Origin: Berberis thunbergii
Taxonomy: Eukaryota; Streptophyta; Magnoliopsida; Ranunculales; Berberidaceae
Length of the DNA: 64,000 nt
Assembly: GCA_003290165.1 (NCBI GenBank)
Contig: QNQO01008322.1
Location: 23,654 to 87,653 of the forward strand
Reading direction: 5' to 3'
The notes under the pieces: generated by a model
Databases searched by the model: none
What the model was told of the DNA's origin: nothing
Seen by the model: the letters and a program-made list of their open reading frames with translations, nothing else
Translations under genes and position numbers: made by a program
Part shown: piece by piece, positions 1 to 12,100 of the stretch
Layout: every line of letters starts with the position of its first letter
Numbering within the stretch: position 1 is the first letter of the stretch

Positions 1-70
1 TGTGAGTCTCAAACCTGCGACCTCTCACAAGGAGAGTGGATGTCCGACCAACTGAGCTACAATTGGTGGA
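1..70 (-). repeat. tRNA-derived SINE head, clipped by window edge
   Basis: Read on the minus strand, this stretch has a polymerase III A box like TAGCTCAGTTGGTCGG, followed about 30 bases later by a B box like GGTCGCAGGTTTGAGACT. The spacing fits a tRNA-derived SINE head. The B box has drifted from GGTTCGANNCC, and no cloverleaf with paired acceptor ends is visible, so a functional tRNA is unlikely. The body and tail lie outside the window. Confidence 0.55.
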
Positions 71-299
71 CTACTGGAAGTTGTAATCATGGAAAGAGAG
101 GCAGGGTAAGGCTCTTGGACAGGAAAGTGTGGTTGAGAGCAGAGCTTGGATCATCTTCAGAAAATGTTGCCATGCATCACCAAAAATTCTAATGAAAAAT
201 TACAGAGGATGGTCACGGATTCAAAATCAACATGTAACATGTATCCATGCTTCCTGTGTGCTAATATAGGTACTGGTAATTAAAACCCTTCTATGATCC

Positions 300-750
300 A
301 TGGGTCTAACAAAAGTCCATTTTCCCTCTCTAAGTTGTGAACTTCTAAAATTAAACGACGGTTTCATAATTGTAGTTATTTCCTTTGAACGCAAGAAACA
401 GGCACAATCAACAACAAAATTACAAATAACAACAAAGTAGTAATAAGAGAAATCAAGAAATGTCGGATAGTTAGGTTTCCTCTAATGAAGATATTTTCTT
501 ATCCAACTCTGAGATCTAGTTGAAGCATCTATAGTGGAAGAGATGAGATGAAAAAAGGGAGTGAGCATGAAAGTTGTGATCTTCCACCACACATCTCTGG
601 AAGAAGATAGTTTGTTTAATATTTTCTTTCATGATTGAATAGATTACAATTAGCTCTATTTATAGGATACAAAGAATTAATGTTAGTGGTTGGAGTTGAA
701 GACTCACAGCTGTGAGTCGGTGGATTCCTGTAGCATTGATTATTTCAACA
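300..750 (-). repeat. Copia 3' LTR (far end uncertain)
   Basis: On the minus strand a polypurine tract (AGCTTGAGGGGGAG) runs directly into TGTTGAAATAATC at 750, the usual junction of internal region and 3' LTR. About 90 bases into the LTR there is a TATAAATA box, suited to the LTR promoter. The far end is a guess because no matching second LTR was found. Confidence 0.6.
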
Positions 751-762
751 CTCCCCCTCAAG

Positions 763-1200
763 CTGGTGCATAGATATCTCGCATGCCCAGCTTGTCTAAA
801 AACTTTATGAAGACTTAGTTTGAGACTATGTTTGGTGAGAATGTCGGCCAACTGATCTTTTGACCGAATTTTTGGTAACTTCATAATTTTCTCATCTAAT
901 TTCTCCTTAATGAAGAATCTATCAACCTCGACATGCTTTGGATGATCATGTTGAACTGGATTATGAGCAATATCACATGCAACTTTATTGTCACAATATA
1001 ATTGAATTGGTTGTTGAGGTGGATAGCCTAAATCTTGTAAGAGAAATTTTAGCCACAATGCTTGACAAAGTCCGAGAGTTATGCCTTGTTATTCTTCTTC
1101 TGCACTTGAATGAGTTGTTTCTCACTTCTCCATGTGACAAGATTACCTCCTACAAAGGTGAAGTAACCTGAAGTAGACCGTCTATCATCAATCGCTCTAG
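763..1200 (-). pseudogene. Copia RNase H domain remnant
   Basis: The minus-strand reading gives the end of a copia polyprotein: WLKFLLQDLG, then LYCDNKVACDIAHNPVQHDH, VEVDRFFIKEKLDE and KDQLADILTKHSL. These are the copia-type RNase H blocks around the catalytic Asp of YCDN and the C-terminal ADxLTK motif. The domain would degrade the RNA strand during reverse transcription. The reading frame ends a little past the LTR junction, as in other copia elements. Upstream coding (1060-1230) is broken by frameshifts, so this is a relic. Confidence 0.85.
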
Positions 1201-1229
1201 CCCAGTCAGCATCAGTATACACATCTATG

Positions 1230-2840
1230 CTCTGAAAGTCTGTAGGATACATTCATATTTTGCTCTCCACGATTATGCATAAACTAACTGATAATACTCA
1301 ATCAATAGACAAGATCTAGTCTGGTGTGAGACAAGTACATCAATCTTCCAATGAGTCATTGGTATCTTGTTTTATCAACTGGAACTTGATCAAAACTAAT
1401 ACATAGCTTCAGTCCTTCTTCTACTGGTGTATTAGTCGGTTGACAAGTCGACATGCCCATCTCATGTAATAAATCTAAGGTATACTTTCTTGGAGATAGA
1501 AAGATTCCTTCCTTAGATCGTGAAACCTCGATTCCGAGAAAGTATTTCAAAGAACCTAAATCCTTCATCTCGAACTCTTTTGATCAGTGTTCTAAAAATC
1601 GCTAGGCGTTGGGCGGGCGGCGAGCAGGTGCCTAGTGCCCAGGGGCCTAGGCGGTCTTAGGTTTTGTATTATAACTTTAATAATTTACAAAAGTTAAGCA
1701 TAATACCTTATCAATTACATCCAATTTAATGTCAATATATATATATATGCAAAATTTATTAAAACTCAAATTACTAAAGTTGGTCATGATGTGTACTTTA
1801 TATAAATTTGAATTTGTGTACTCTTTTATTTTTCTTCAAATTGCATGAATAACCTCAGTTATGTTTGATAAAATCTACATTAGTAAAATTGGTACCGGCA
1901 GATCCTTTGAGAATTCCATTAAGTAATCATCATTCGCTACATTTAGACATATCATCATTATCATCATCAAAGCCCATTCCCGAGATTTTCTAAAAAAACA
2001 ATTAAATAGTTTATTTCTAAAAAATAGGAAAGAAAAATAAAATAAGAACACAATACACCTTATTAAAAAAAAATTTAATAAAAAAAAAATCTCCCAGACC
2101 GCCTAGCCCGCCTAGACCCCGCCTAGACCCGCCCAGACAGCCGCCCAGGCATTAATCTGGGCGGTTTTCCACCTTCTAGCGCCTAGGCGGCCGCCTAGAC
2201 CGATTTTTAGAACAGTGCTTTTGATAAATATTTTTAGAGAGCTTTCCTTTCTTCTTCATCATTTCCTGTAACCACCATGTCCTCTACATATACAATGAGG
2301 TCGATAATCTTACCCTGTTGTTTCTTTAGGAATAAGTTGTGGTCTGAATTGCTCTAACTATAGCGTGAACCTTCCAAACCATGCTCTCTGAAATTGTTTC
2401 AATCCGTACAGAGATTTCTGTAATCTACACACCTTCTGACTCTGTTTATTTTTTCTGACAAAATGCATCTTGGTGGGAGTTCCATATAAACTTCATCGGT
2501 CAATTCGCCATGTAAAAAGGCATTTTTCACATCAAACTGCTGCAATGGCCAATCTAAGTTTGCAGCTAAAGACAATAAAACCCGAACTATGTTGATTTTA
2601 GTTATCGGCACAAATGTCTTTGTATAGTCGATCCCATAGGTTTGAGTGTACCCTTTTGCTGCTAGTCTTACTTTAAAGTGTTCTATTGTGCCATCTGTGT
2701 GTAGATCCATCGACATCCAACTGGTTTCTTTCCTATTAGACGATCAATGAGTTCCCAAGTTCCATTTTTTTGTAGGGATTTCATCTCCTCATTCATAGCA
2801 GTTTTCCATATTTTGTCAATTAAGGCTTTTTAGTGACTTA
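1230..2840 (-). pseudogene. Copia reverse transcriptase remnant, interrupted by a hAT MITE
   Basis: The N-terminal half at 2399-2716 reads [20 protein letters not shown], then [20 protein letters not shown], the hallmark start of copia RT. The C-terminal half at 1356-1568 reads MKDLGSLKYFLGIEVSRSKEG. The active-site box at 2279-2290 encodes YVED instead of YVDD, so the first catalytic Asp is replaced by Glu. The hAT MITE at 1585-2217 sits between the halves, and removing it with one target copy rejoins the SKEFEMKDLG stretch. An in-frame TAA lies just upstream of that joint. The RT is therefore dead by several independent changes. Confidence 0.9.
1585..2217. mobile_element. Non-autonomous hAT MITE, GCCTAGGCG-rich
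   Basis: The ends are CAGTGTTCTAAAAATCG and, on the other strand, CACTGTTCTAAAAATCG, a 17-bp terminal inverted repeat with one mismatch. The exact 8-bp duplication CTTTTGAT flanks it at 1577-1584 and 2218-2225, the standard for hAT insertions. Both subterminal zones are rich in GCCTAGGCG-type palindromes and CG dinucleotides, while the core is AT-rich and non-coding. It inserted into the copia RT. Confidence 0.92.
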
Positions 2841-3087
2841 TGGGATACATAATGACTTATTTGATATGACAAATGATGGTTAGATACATAATGACTCATG
2901 GAATACTTGGCTTTGCTAGTGAGATCAGGTTCATATGTGAGTTTAGGAATACCTTTGTTGCTACAAGGAAGATTTTTTCGTTTGGAAGTATCATGAATTG
3001 TCTTAGGAACATTCTCAACAAACGATTGGTTGGATGTGGCGGCTTATGGCGATAGAGATTCAGATTCTTGAATAGGTTCATTACTTC

Positions 3088-3754
3088 TGATGATACACGG
3101 TCTCTCTTCTACACCGTACATGTGTCATGAAGATCCCAAGAAATATTAGGCCTAAGCGTCATCCCAACACTGATCCGGCCCAAGAGATTCTAAGCTCGCA
3201 CAATGCAGTTTGTCAAACGGACCCAAAATCATTACAGCCTGCTAAGCCCACGCGTCTCACGTCTATCTTCAATACCAGAAAGCCCTTCTAAGGCAAGTAT
3301 CTTGAGAACCAACTTTGGACAAGCAAGACAATAGCGTTTTGCTTCTGACTAAGAAGCAAATACCAGAGTATATGTCACGCATGGAAACTTTTATCTATAA
3401 ACTACTCACGGTCTGCGCATCTAGGAGCACAAGGTTAACAGGGAAACTCCCCTTCATAGCACAACTCCTAATTAGAAAGGATCTCCACGAAAATCTTCTT
3501 CCCTAAACTACGCCACGATGGCCTGGTCGAACCAAGAATCTAGCACTATAAATAAAACATGAGGTTGGTAAGGTAAAGGTACGCTACAAATTCCCTGTTT
3601 ACAACATTACGCCTTCCTCAGATCCCCGTCTGACTTTAGCATCAGAATGCCATCAACCACCACAATGGTGGTTCGTGGCTCACGTGCGTTTGTTGTGCAG
3701 GTCAGCAGGTTTGCAAATCAAGGTCAAAGCATGGAGCAAAAATTGAGTGCATCA
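3088..3754 (+). repeat. Gypsy-type element 5' LTR
   Basis: It runs from TGATGATACACGG to TGCATCA and is matched over its length by the copy at 13337-13991, with visible point and small indel differences. It includes the shared segments around CCGTACATGTGTCATGA and CTATAAATAAAACATGAGG; the latter is a likely TATA region. The left flank ACTTC matches the right flank of the other LTR. Confidence 0.92.
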
Positions 3755-3785
3755 GTTTGGCGTCGTCCGTGGGGACAACAAAGTT
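3755..3785 (+). promoter_or_regulatory. Primer binding site region of the gypsy-type element
   Basis: GTTTGGCGTCGTCCGTGGGG follows the LTR end directly. Many plant gypsy elements have a similar TTTGGCGCCGTxxGTGGGGA block here, which pairs with a tRNA 3' end to prime minus-strand synthesis. The tRNA was not identified. Confidence 0.6.
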
Positions 3786-4169
3786 CCTAACCTTTTACTA
3801 GCATCACCTCTCTTCAAAATACAAGAATATGGTTACTACTAGATCACGTGACAATGGTGAACAAGGGGACACGTCAAACGCACAGACTAGCACTATATCG
3901 CCGCTCTCACTGGTGCCTGTGACACACAGGCAGCAAATTCACACCCCCGAGCCAGCAACAGTAATGAAGATTTGTTGTCATCTCAAATACAGCAAATCGC
4001 CAAAGCAGTGAAGGTTCTCATACAGCAAAACCCTCCACCTGCTAATGGAGATTAGGAGCAACACATGCCTCTGTTTATGAAAGACAACAAAGAGCAAACA
4101 CAGGAGAGTCAAGCCCATGTTAGTTTTCATTGAACTAGAAGAGGTGGCGCAGCTAACACAGACTCGACT

Positions 4170-5176
4170 TTCAGGGTAGATAGGCTCGCCCCGCAAAACC
4201 CCCTCCATAGAGAGGCACATGACCGAGACGTGATATATCGCCTCTCTGTTCCACCATTCGTGGACCGTATCATAAACGAGGTTCTTCCAAAGAAGTTCAT
4301 GCCTCCAAAACTCGACTTCTATGACGGGACTACCGATCCATTCAATCACTTGCGCCACTAGCAGCATGTAATGTCACTCAAAGAAGGATCCGAGTCGGTG
4401 ATGTGCAAAACTTTCCCTACCATCCTAAAGAAGTCACCACTAACATGGTTCCGCAACCTCTAGCCAAAGTCGATCGACTCATTCAAGACGTTGGCCAAGG
4501 AATTCCTGAAGGACTTTGTCGGAAGTCAGCGTCTACGAAAAGGCCCATACTACATACTCTTTCTGAAGTAGAAATTTAACGAGACATTAAGGAAGTATGT
4601 CATGCGCTTCAACGATGAGCTGACGCTCATTTATGGCTGCAGCGACGACATAGTCGTGACGTCTTTTACCGCTAAGAGAGGGGAAGCTTTACGACTTCTT
4701 CACCTTGGAACCCCCTTTGGATATGGAAAAACTCCAGAAGGGCGCCCAGAGGTACACTACCTTAGAATAGATGAGAACAGTGAAGTAGGAATCAGAAGTC
4801 GAGAAGAATCCCTCCGTTCCTCAGGACGTGAATGAGGGAAAAAATGCAAGAGGACGAAGAAATGAGCAAACGAAAGCGCAATGAAAACAGGCCAGACCCT
4901 TGTCGGGTCAGGCTAGAGAAATCTTCCAACTACATTGGATCCAGATCCATGACCCCATTCAATTCTAGCTTATATGACGTCCTGAATTTCATGAAAAATT
5001 GGGAAGATCTAAATTGGCCCCCAAAGCAGCGTGGAGACCCCTCCAAACGTGACAACAACAAGTACTGCTCGTACCATAAGGAGGGTCACCATGACACCAA
5101 CGACTGCAAGAGTCTAAGGTACGAGATCGAATATTGGATTCGCATGGGCAAGCTAAAAGAATTCCTAGGTGCATAG
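4170..5176 (+). pseudogene. Gypsy-type gag (capsid and nucleocapsid), broken
   Basis: Translation in shifting frames gives the retrotransposon gag core: FVDRIINEVLPKKFMPPKLD, FYDGTTDPFNHL, then LTWFRNLQPKSIDSFKTLAK and EFLKDFVGSQRLRKG. A nucleocapsid-like block follows near 5060-5170 (KYCSYHKEGHHDTNDCKSLR, then IRMGKLKEFLGA), where Tat-type elements have a CxxH...HxxxxC finger. Gag would assemble virus-like particles in the cytoplasm. Stops, such as TAG after LRHY near 4360, and frame changes near 4600 and 4830 show that it no longer encodes one full protein. Confidence 0.85.
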
Positions 5177-5317
5177 AAGCAACCAGAACGACCTAGGGAT
5201 AGGGGAGAGACAATCAAGGAGATTGAGAATGAGACTCCGGGCATAATCTATGTCTTTCATGGAGTCAGATCGGATGAAGGTCAGTCAAACATATCCTGCA
5301 AGAAAACTCTACTAGAA

Positions 5318-5910
5318 ATGCGGAAACAACCTGTAGACGATGACAAACACGTATACTACTCGAGGGTGCAAAGCCCCATCCCCACCTTAACCTTTACAGA
5401 CAAGGACCTCGAAGGCGTTCGTGCACCGCACAATGACGATCTCGTCATTTCAGTCTCAATTACAAGGTGGGAATTGAAGAGCCTTGGTGGATACGGGAAG
5501 CTCCCTCAACGTCTTGTTCTACAACGGGTTCTGCAGTATGGACCTCAAGGGGGAGAACCTGACACCCTCCAATTACCCGCTGATTGGATTCAGCGGAGAG
5601 AAATGCTTACCGATCGGGAAGATAAGGTTAGCAGTAGTGGCAGGAGAGCCAAACTGAGAAAAGTCATGTTCTCGGACTTTATGATAGTCGACGTGTCGTT
5701 TACCTACAATCTTATCTTGGGAAGACCGTGGCTTTACAATATGGAGGCAATAGTCTCCACCCTTCACTAGTGCATTAAGTAAATCGCTAATCACTCGAAA
5801 ATAACAATACGTGGGGACCAACCAACTACACGAGGTTGTCATTACGCTGCACTGAAGCAAATAGAATGTTCCCAGATCCAACTGGACCCCTCAGAGAAAT
5901 TTGAACTAAA
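5318..5910 (+). pseudogene. Gypsy-type retropepsin-like protease, broken
   Basis: The upstream part reads FTDKDLEGVRAPHNDDLVIS. The active site VDTGSSLNVLFYNGF is encoded around 5487-5530, with the catalytic Asp codon at 5490-5492. The chain continues NYPLIGFSGEKCLPIGKIRL and meets a stop after AVVAGEPN. The C-terminal flap and helix sequence VSFTYNLILGRPWLYNMEAI lies in another frame at 5690-5760. At least two frameshifts and a stop disrupt it. It would have processed Gag-Pol. The frame decays after about 5.9 kb and no RT follows. Confidence 0.85.
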
Positions 5911-7899
5911 GCCAGACCCAGAGACTATGGATGAGTCATTTTGTTCACATGGAGACGAGATCCCAACAGCGGTGGCTCAACTAAAAAACGGAGGACATTC
6001 AAATATCCCGGGAACAATCCACCCTTCAACCCAGCAAAGCGGAAAAGTCAATGCAGACGGGAGCACAACCCCCTAGCAATCAGTCGGCTCGGAAATAAAC
6101 TCCCATGCAAAGTTTACTTTTCAGTAACCTCAGCACCATCAACAAAGCGTGGCAGTTTGCTGAAGGAACCAATGATCCAAAAAGGGCCATGCGAATTCAC
6201 TACAGGGTCGGATCGACCTCTCTCCGCCAACAATTAGTTTATTCAGTTTTTTATTTTCCTTTCCATAGTCAATGTAGAGTTTTTGTTCTTATAATTTTAT
6301 GTGATTTGCAATCATTAAAGAAATAAAAGAGAATTACGCAAACACACTCTATCTATTGATTACTGGAAAGATGTAACAACGATCGGCCTGAGACGGATAC
6401 AAAATACTACAAACTACAAGCATCTGAGTCTGATGCAACATACAGTTTGGACTATCCAACTACAAAAGAAGATGACAAAGGTACCAAAAGTAGACTCAAC
6501 GTTCCTCCGAAGAAGATGTCCCAAAATCAAGGACAAATGTTAAAAAGGGGCTGAAAGGACAAGCGTTGCTAATCGCTAATTGCTCCGGCAAATCACCCCT
6601 AAAAAACGACACGCCAACGACAATGTAGACCTTGCAACGAACTTTAGACATCTTCAACCTGGCACTCGGCCTCCCGAAGGAGGTAGAAGAGGACAGACAA
6701 AGATGGTCGCAACTGACAAGGAAGTTAAGGTCTCACAATGCTACCAAGCGAGGACACTTCCCCCATGCGTGATACTCAGGGTGACTCAGAGATACCATCC
6801 CCAGAAGAAACGACGCATCTACCAATACTTCGATCAACCCTAAGCTAGCCGCAGGGAGTGTCTCCCGATAGACAGAGTGGCACAAGGTAACACCAAAGTG
6901 TTGGCGAATAAATAACAGACTCATCCCTTGGGAGGGAGTCTATAACTCTTTGTCGCAATACGAAAAGAAATTATAAGGTCTCAGCGAACCAATTGGGTGC
7001 TCACCTAGAGCAGGTGACAACGCATAATGGCGAGTCTTATCACGACTCATCGGTGCAAATGTTAGAACATTCAAAGACTCTAGCGTTGGAGATATCCCTT
7101 CGGCCTTTGGAAAACTCAAAACATTTTCTTTGAGTAAGGGCATTTGAGGAGGTGTGCTCTGTGAAAGATACAACCTACAACGATGGAGAAACACTATTAC
7201 ATAGACATAGTGGTTCACCAAACATGCACTTCAGTATTAACTGTCAGCATTGAATACCGTATGGAAAACAAGGAGACGACAGTTCCCAAGGAAACTATGC
7301 AGGACCACACTCGTCCAATTAATGTTGCTGCACACAACCCCATTAATTGGGGGGGGGAGTAACCGATACTCAACCATCTCGCGATCTATGTCGTGCATGT
7401 GTTATCATGCAATCTACGTTGTACACATAATGTCTTGATCCTACGACAAACCCTAGCTCTTCCTTTGCAGGCCCATGGGCGTAGCCCACTATTCAAGTGG
7501 TATTCTACCACGTGCCTGACACGGACATTAGAAACCCTAGTCACTTTTGACACACGGATCTCGCCTGCATATCACCAGTTGATTTAATGTATTCCCGTCT
7601 CTTCAAAACTCGTCTGCACGATGCACTCCGCTCTTGAATGTAGTCTCTCACGCTCGTAACAGGCGGAGCCCCGACCTAATTGGGCAAGCTTAGTCAGCTT
7701 TGGGTGATGATGATGACTTCTGGTTCGTCCAGACGCCTAGTCCGCCTAGTGCGGATGTCAATGGTTTAGGAAATGTGAGTCTAATTAGCACTATTATCCC
7801 TGGTGACAACGACTCTGGAGGGATCATTGCAACGATCGTCTAACCCGATCATGTAAGCTTAGCCAGTGACGACTGACAATTTCAACTTTTGATCAAAGC
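5911..7899. other. Non-coding interior of the gypsy-type element where pol would be expected
   Basis: About 2 kb was read in all frames without finding RT (YxDD), RNase H or integrase (HHCC, DDE) signatures. Only short open frames with no family resemblance occur. A G9 run lies at 7349-7357. The stretch is structural filler of a non-autonomous element. Confidence 0.6.
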
Positions 7900-8580
7900 C
7901 CAAACCTATAGTCTCCCACTGCGTGGGTGTAAATGGTTTGGAAGGTGGGAGCCTAGTCAGTTCCGACTGATGTTGACGGTTTGCCACGGGACCACTTCTC
8001 TTCTACAAACCATGGTCATCGAATTACCAACCCTGGACTTATAGCCTGCTCCACGCGAGTGTAGATGGTTTGGAAGGTGAGAGCCTAGTTAGTCCTGAAC
8101 TAATTCTGACGGCTTTCCACGGGACCATTGTTCTTCCACAGAACATGGTCACCGAAAATCCCTAATTTGTAGCTCGATGCGCACTCGTGCAGATGATTTG
8201 GAAGGTGGGAGCCTAGTCAGTCCCAAACTGATTCTGACGGCTTGCCATGGGACCATTGTTCTTCTACAGACCATGGTCACCAATCCTCTCATCCTAAACT
8301 TGTAGCCTGTTCTTCATGGTGTAAATGGTTTAGAAGGTGGGAGCCTAGTCAGTTCCGAGCTGATGTCGATGGCTTGCCACAGGATCATTGCTCTTCAACA
8401 GACCATTACCCCCAAATTCTCATAACCTAAACCTGTAATCCGCTCCGCATGGGTATAGATGGTTATAAAGGTGGGAGCCTAGTTAGCCTCGACGGATGTC
8501 AACGGCTTTCCACACGACCACTGCTTCCTTTCAATACAGCAGTCGCCGAGGTAAACCACAATTCCGACAACGTCTACATG
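7900..8580 (+). repeat. 131-bp tandem array inside the gypsy-type element
   Basis: The phrase ATGGTTTGGAAGGTGGGAGC and its variants start at 7933, 8064, 8193, 8325 and 8459, spacings of 131, 129, 132 and 134. Each unit also carries a GCCTAGTCAG block, a CCACGGGACCA block and a CATGGTCACC block. A more degenerate unit may start near 7756. Units differ by scattered substitutions, so the array is old. Tandem repeats between pol and the 3' LTR are known in Tat/Ogre-type elements. Confidence 0.9.
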
Positions 8581-9189
8581 CTCACACAAGCTGACATTTC
8601 ATTATCAGGCAACGATCACTCGCGTTGACCTAAAAACCAATCCATTGACACGCGGATGAACGCTACATGCAGTGTCAGTCCGAGCTTACGAAACTTGACT
8701 CGGGACAAATGCTCTAGCTCTGGGACAATGCATGTGATCGACTACCACAGTTCACTCATGCCATCAACCGAAACCGACAGTCAGATACGCAAATTAAGTC
8801 CCCAGTGGCTTACCTCAAGGATGAGTTACATTTTGGGAAGCGTAGCCCACTGTTAACTCATCCGAAAAACACACACTATTGGTGTAACTAAGCAATAGTG
8901 ACTCTGAGACCTGGCAAAAGAACATGTCATAATCACCCGCGACGTAAATAGTCAAACTCTCAACAGCAGACAGGCCACTTAGCTTCCTGCTGACCCAACC
9001 AGACTTGTGTCAAATTGAAATGACAAGGCAAAATGGAAAGCGTGAGACAGGGAGACCGAACACAATGCGGGCATAAAGTGTACTCAAAATAAACTTATTT
9101 TCATTAACAGTTGAAATAAAAAAAATACAAATACACAATGTATATTCCTCTCCAGGAGGGGGCACAAAAACAAGAGAACTAAACTTAAC

Positions 9190-12100
9190 GTTGGAAGGAG
9201 CAGGAGTTGCATCCGTACACGCCTCATCTTGAGCATCATGATCCGGATTTTCCTATTTTTCTGATGATGCAGAGACCACGACTAGGTCTGCGTATGACTT
9301 CTCTTATAATACTCGAGGTCCCATTCCGGATGCTCCTCTTTCATTAGTGCCAACAGCTCTAATCTCCCATGCACGACCCAATGAAATTCACATTTGCCCC
9401 GCACCTTGAGAAGCTTTTCCTTGCGCGCCTTCGCTTTTCCAAGTTCACGCTCCAACTTGCCAGTCAGCGCATCAACCTGCGACTGCTTCTTAGCCAGACT
9501 ACTTTTAACGACACTGAACTCATGTTGCTCCAACCGAAATTGGTCTTCAACCTTCCTCGCTACTCGAGCATTGAATTTCACGTCGGCCTCTAATTGCTGC
9601 CTCTGGGCAGCCTAGTCAATCTCCTTCATGGCTCTCTCCTCAACAAAATACCACAACTCTGAATGTGTCTTAGCCGCATCTTCCTGCACAACCTCTAGAT
9701 CATGGTGGATCAGATCCAACTCCTACTTGAATTTGTCCCTTGCGGACACCGCCTCTGCCAAATCAGACTCAAGGGACTCCAGACGAATCCTCTGAGTCTC
9801 AACAACAACGACTAACTATTCTAGCTAGGGGTGGACATCTCATCCCGCAATCCCAATCATGTCCTGTCCCATCCCGATTTTTTTGGGTTTTATTAGGATT
9901 GGTCAATCTCATCCCAATCTTGTCTTGTCCCGATTTAGAGTGGGATGGGATCGGGATGGAGATTTTCAATCCCGCCCATTTTGTTTCGTTCTGAATTGGT
10001 TTTAAATGTTTATTATTAATAATTTTAATATATTTTTAGGAGTTTAATTCTTTCTTGATCGTATTATGAGATACATATTGATAATTTGATATAAGCATTC
10101 TAAGATACGTATTGATCATTTGAGATACATATTCACTCAATGATGATATAAGCACAAGTCACTCTATGATGATATAAGCATTTTAAGATACATATTGATC
10201 TCCGCAATTTGTAAGTTAAGTATACAAAATCACAAAGATTGGTAAAGAGTAAAGACTTTGCAGATTTGTACAAAAACTCTGCTCAGTTCAGGTAATATTA
10301 ATGACTGAAGAGTATTTGTAATCCTGCAAATATGATTTGGTTATACCATTTGGGTATTGTTTGTTATCTAATTGATGTGTTAAAAAGAGCATTGTTCAAC
10401 AGGTAATCCATTTGTGTCTTGTAAAACTTGGTTATTTATCTGTTTAAAGGATTCTAGTTTATATTTCAAAAGTTCCTTAGATCTAGACTAAGCTTTTTTT
10501 TGTTGGTGAATGTCATAATCTCATAGATTGCTAATGAAATTATCATGACGTGCAAGGATTCGTATAGTAATGGTCTTAGGATATCATTGCCAAAACTTGA
10601 AATATCAAGTTTTGAAAACATTATAATCTCTTGCACCAAAATGTAAGAGAAACATGTAATCTGTATACACAAAGTGGGAATATTTTTTGCATAAAGGTAA
10701 TCTTGTATATTGTTTTCAATGTCAGTCATCATCAGCTGAAGTATATCCCAAAGGTGGGTGACTGATATGAATTTTTTTTTTGTTATCTAGTTGTTTTTTT
10801 AGCTGTGTCAAACAATGTGATTTTTGGTTTCATGATTTCATTTCGCACTTAAGTGACTTTATCCTGTGAGAATGCTCTCAATGTTGGTACTGAATTGGTT
10901 CTTGTTTGACATGTCTAGTTGATTTGTGTGCTGACAATTACAACAAACATATCCAGCCTCTTCTTTTCAGCTTATGTTATCAGGATCTAATAATTTGTTT
11001 TAAATGATTCGCAGGGAAACAATATTAGAATTAACCTTGGTCATGGGAGCTTTGTATTCATCTTGGTTATTTCTCCACAACTTGTACAAATTGGTCTCAA
11101 ATGAACACATGCTTGGCACATTTATAGCAAATTTTGTGTTGCCCGCTGATCTTGTCCTGTCCCGAACCCGTTTGGGATGGAACAAGGTCGGGATGAGTCT
11201 ATTCCGTCCCGATCCCAGATGAACGGGATGAGATCCATCTTGTCCTGTGCCCACCCCTAGTTCTAGCCTCCTCTCCTCAATTTGCTTCCTCAGGAGCTCA
11301 ATTTTAAAAAGCGCATTAAAGTACAACTTCTGCGTATTCGAAAAGACACGCTCCATGGTGTACACCCTCTCACGAGCGGCCTCAACCTCCGTCCCAGCAA
11401 AGGCCACCTGGCTCAAATGAGACATCCCAAGCATAAGGTCTTTTAAACCTTTGTCCATATGCCCTTCTAGTGTATTTTCCTTGGGTTTTGAAGCGTGGTC
11501 CATCAGCCAGCTATGACCTACTTATGTGATTCTTTGAAGCATAGTCCATGTCAACCTCCTAGTGCTAAGTCTGGTTACTCATCTTCACTACGTTCGCAGC
11601 AAATAAACTTATCTACGCATCCGGATGGAGCTCTCCCGGACGAGGAATTACACCAGCACCGCCTTTCGTAGTCACCATTGCACCCAAGTCCTCCTCTACG
11701 GTCTTCCCTTTGTCACCAACAGCCAACCCTTTATTGTGAGATGACTTAGCGGAATCCAAAGGAAGAAATGGAAGTGAATTGTCCAACGGACCCTCCATCA
11801 CCATGATATACGACCTGGAATAAGAGAGGAAAAATGCAGACTACAAAAAGAATGGCCCACATCACCGAAGCAACTGTCAAATGATATATCAGTGGAGCGA
11901 TTTTACTCTAGGACCTCAGGCGAATCCTCATCATAAACCTCTAGTGGAACAGTTTTGGAATGGTCAACACTAGTAGAAGCCACCACAACATCCAACTTCA
12001 ACTTCTCGCTCAAAGCTTCAGCTTGCTCGGTACTCAAATTCGATGCATCGTCAACCCCATCTAATCGCATATGGCTGGATACTTCAGCCTCCACCCTGGC

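Noticed and set aside
1..70. A genuine tRNA gene at the window edge
   Set aside because: A and B boxes are present, but the B box deviates from GGTTCGANNCC and no paired acceptor stem or anticodon arm can be drawn, so a SINE head is the better reading.
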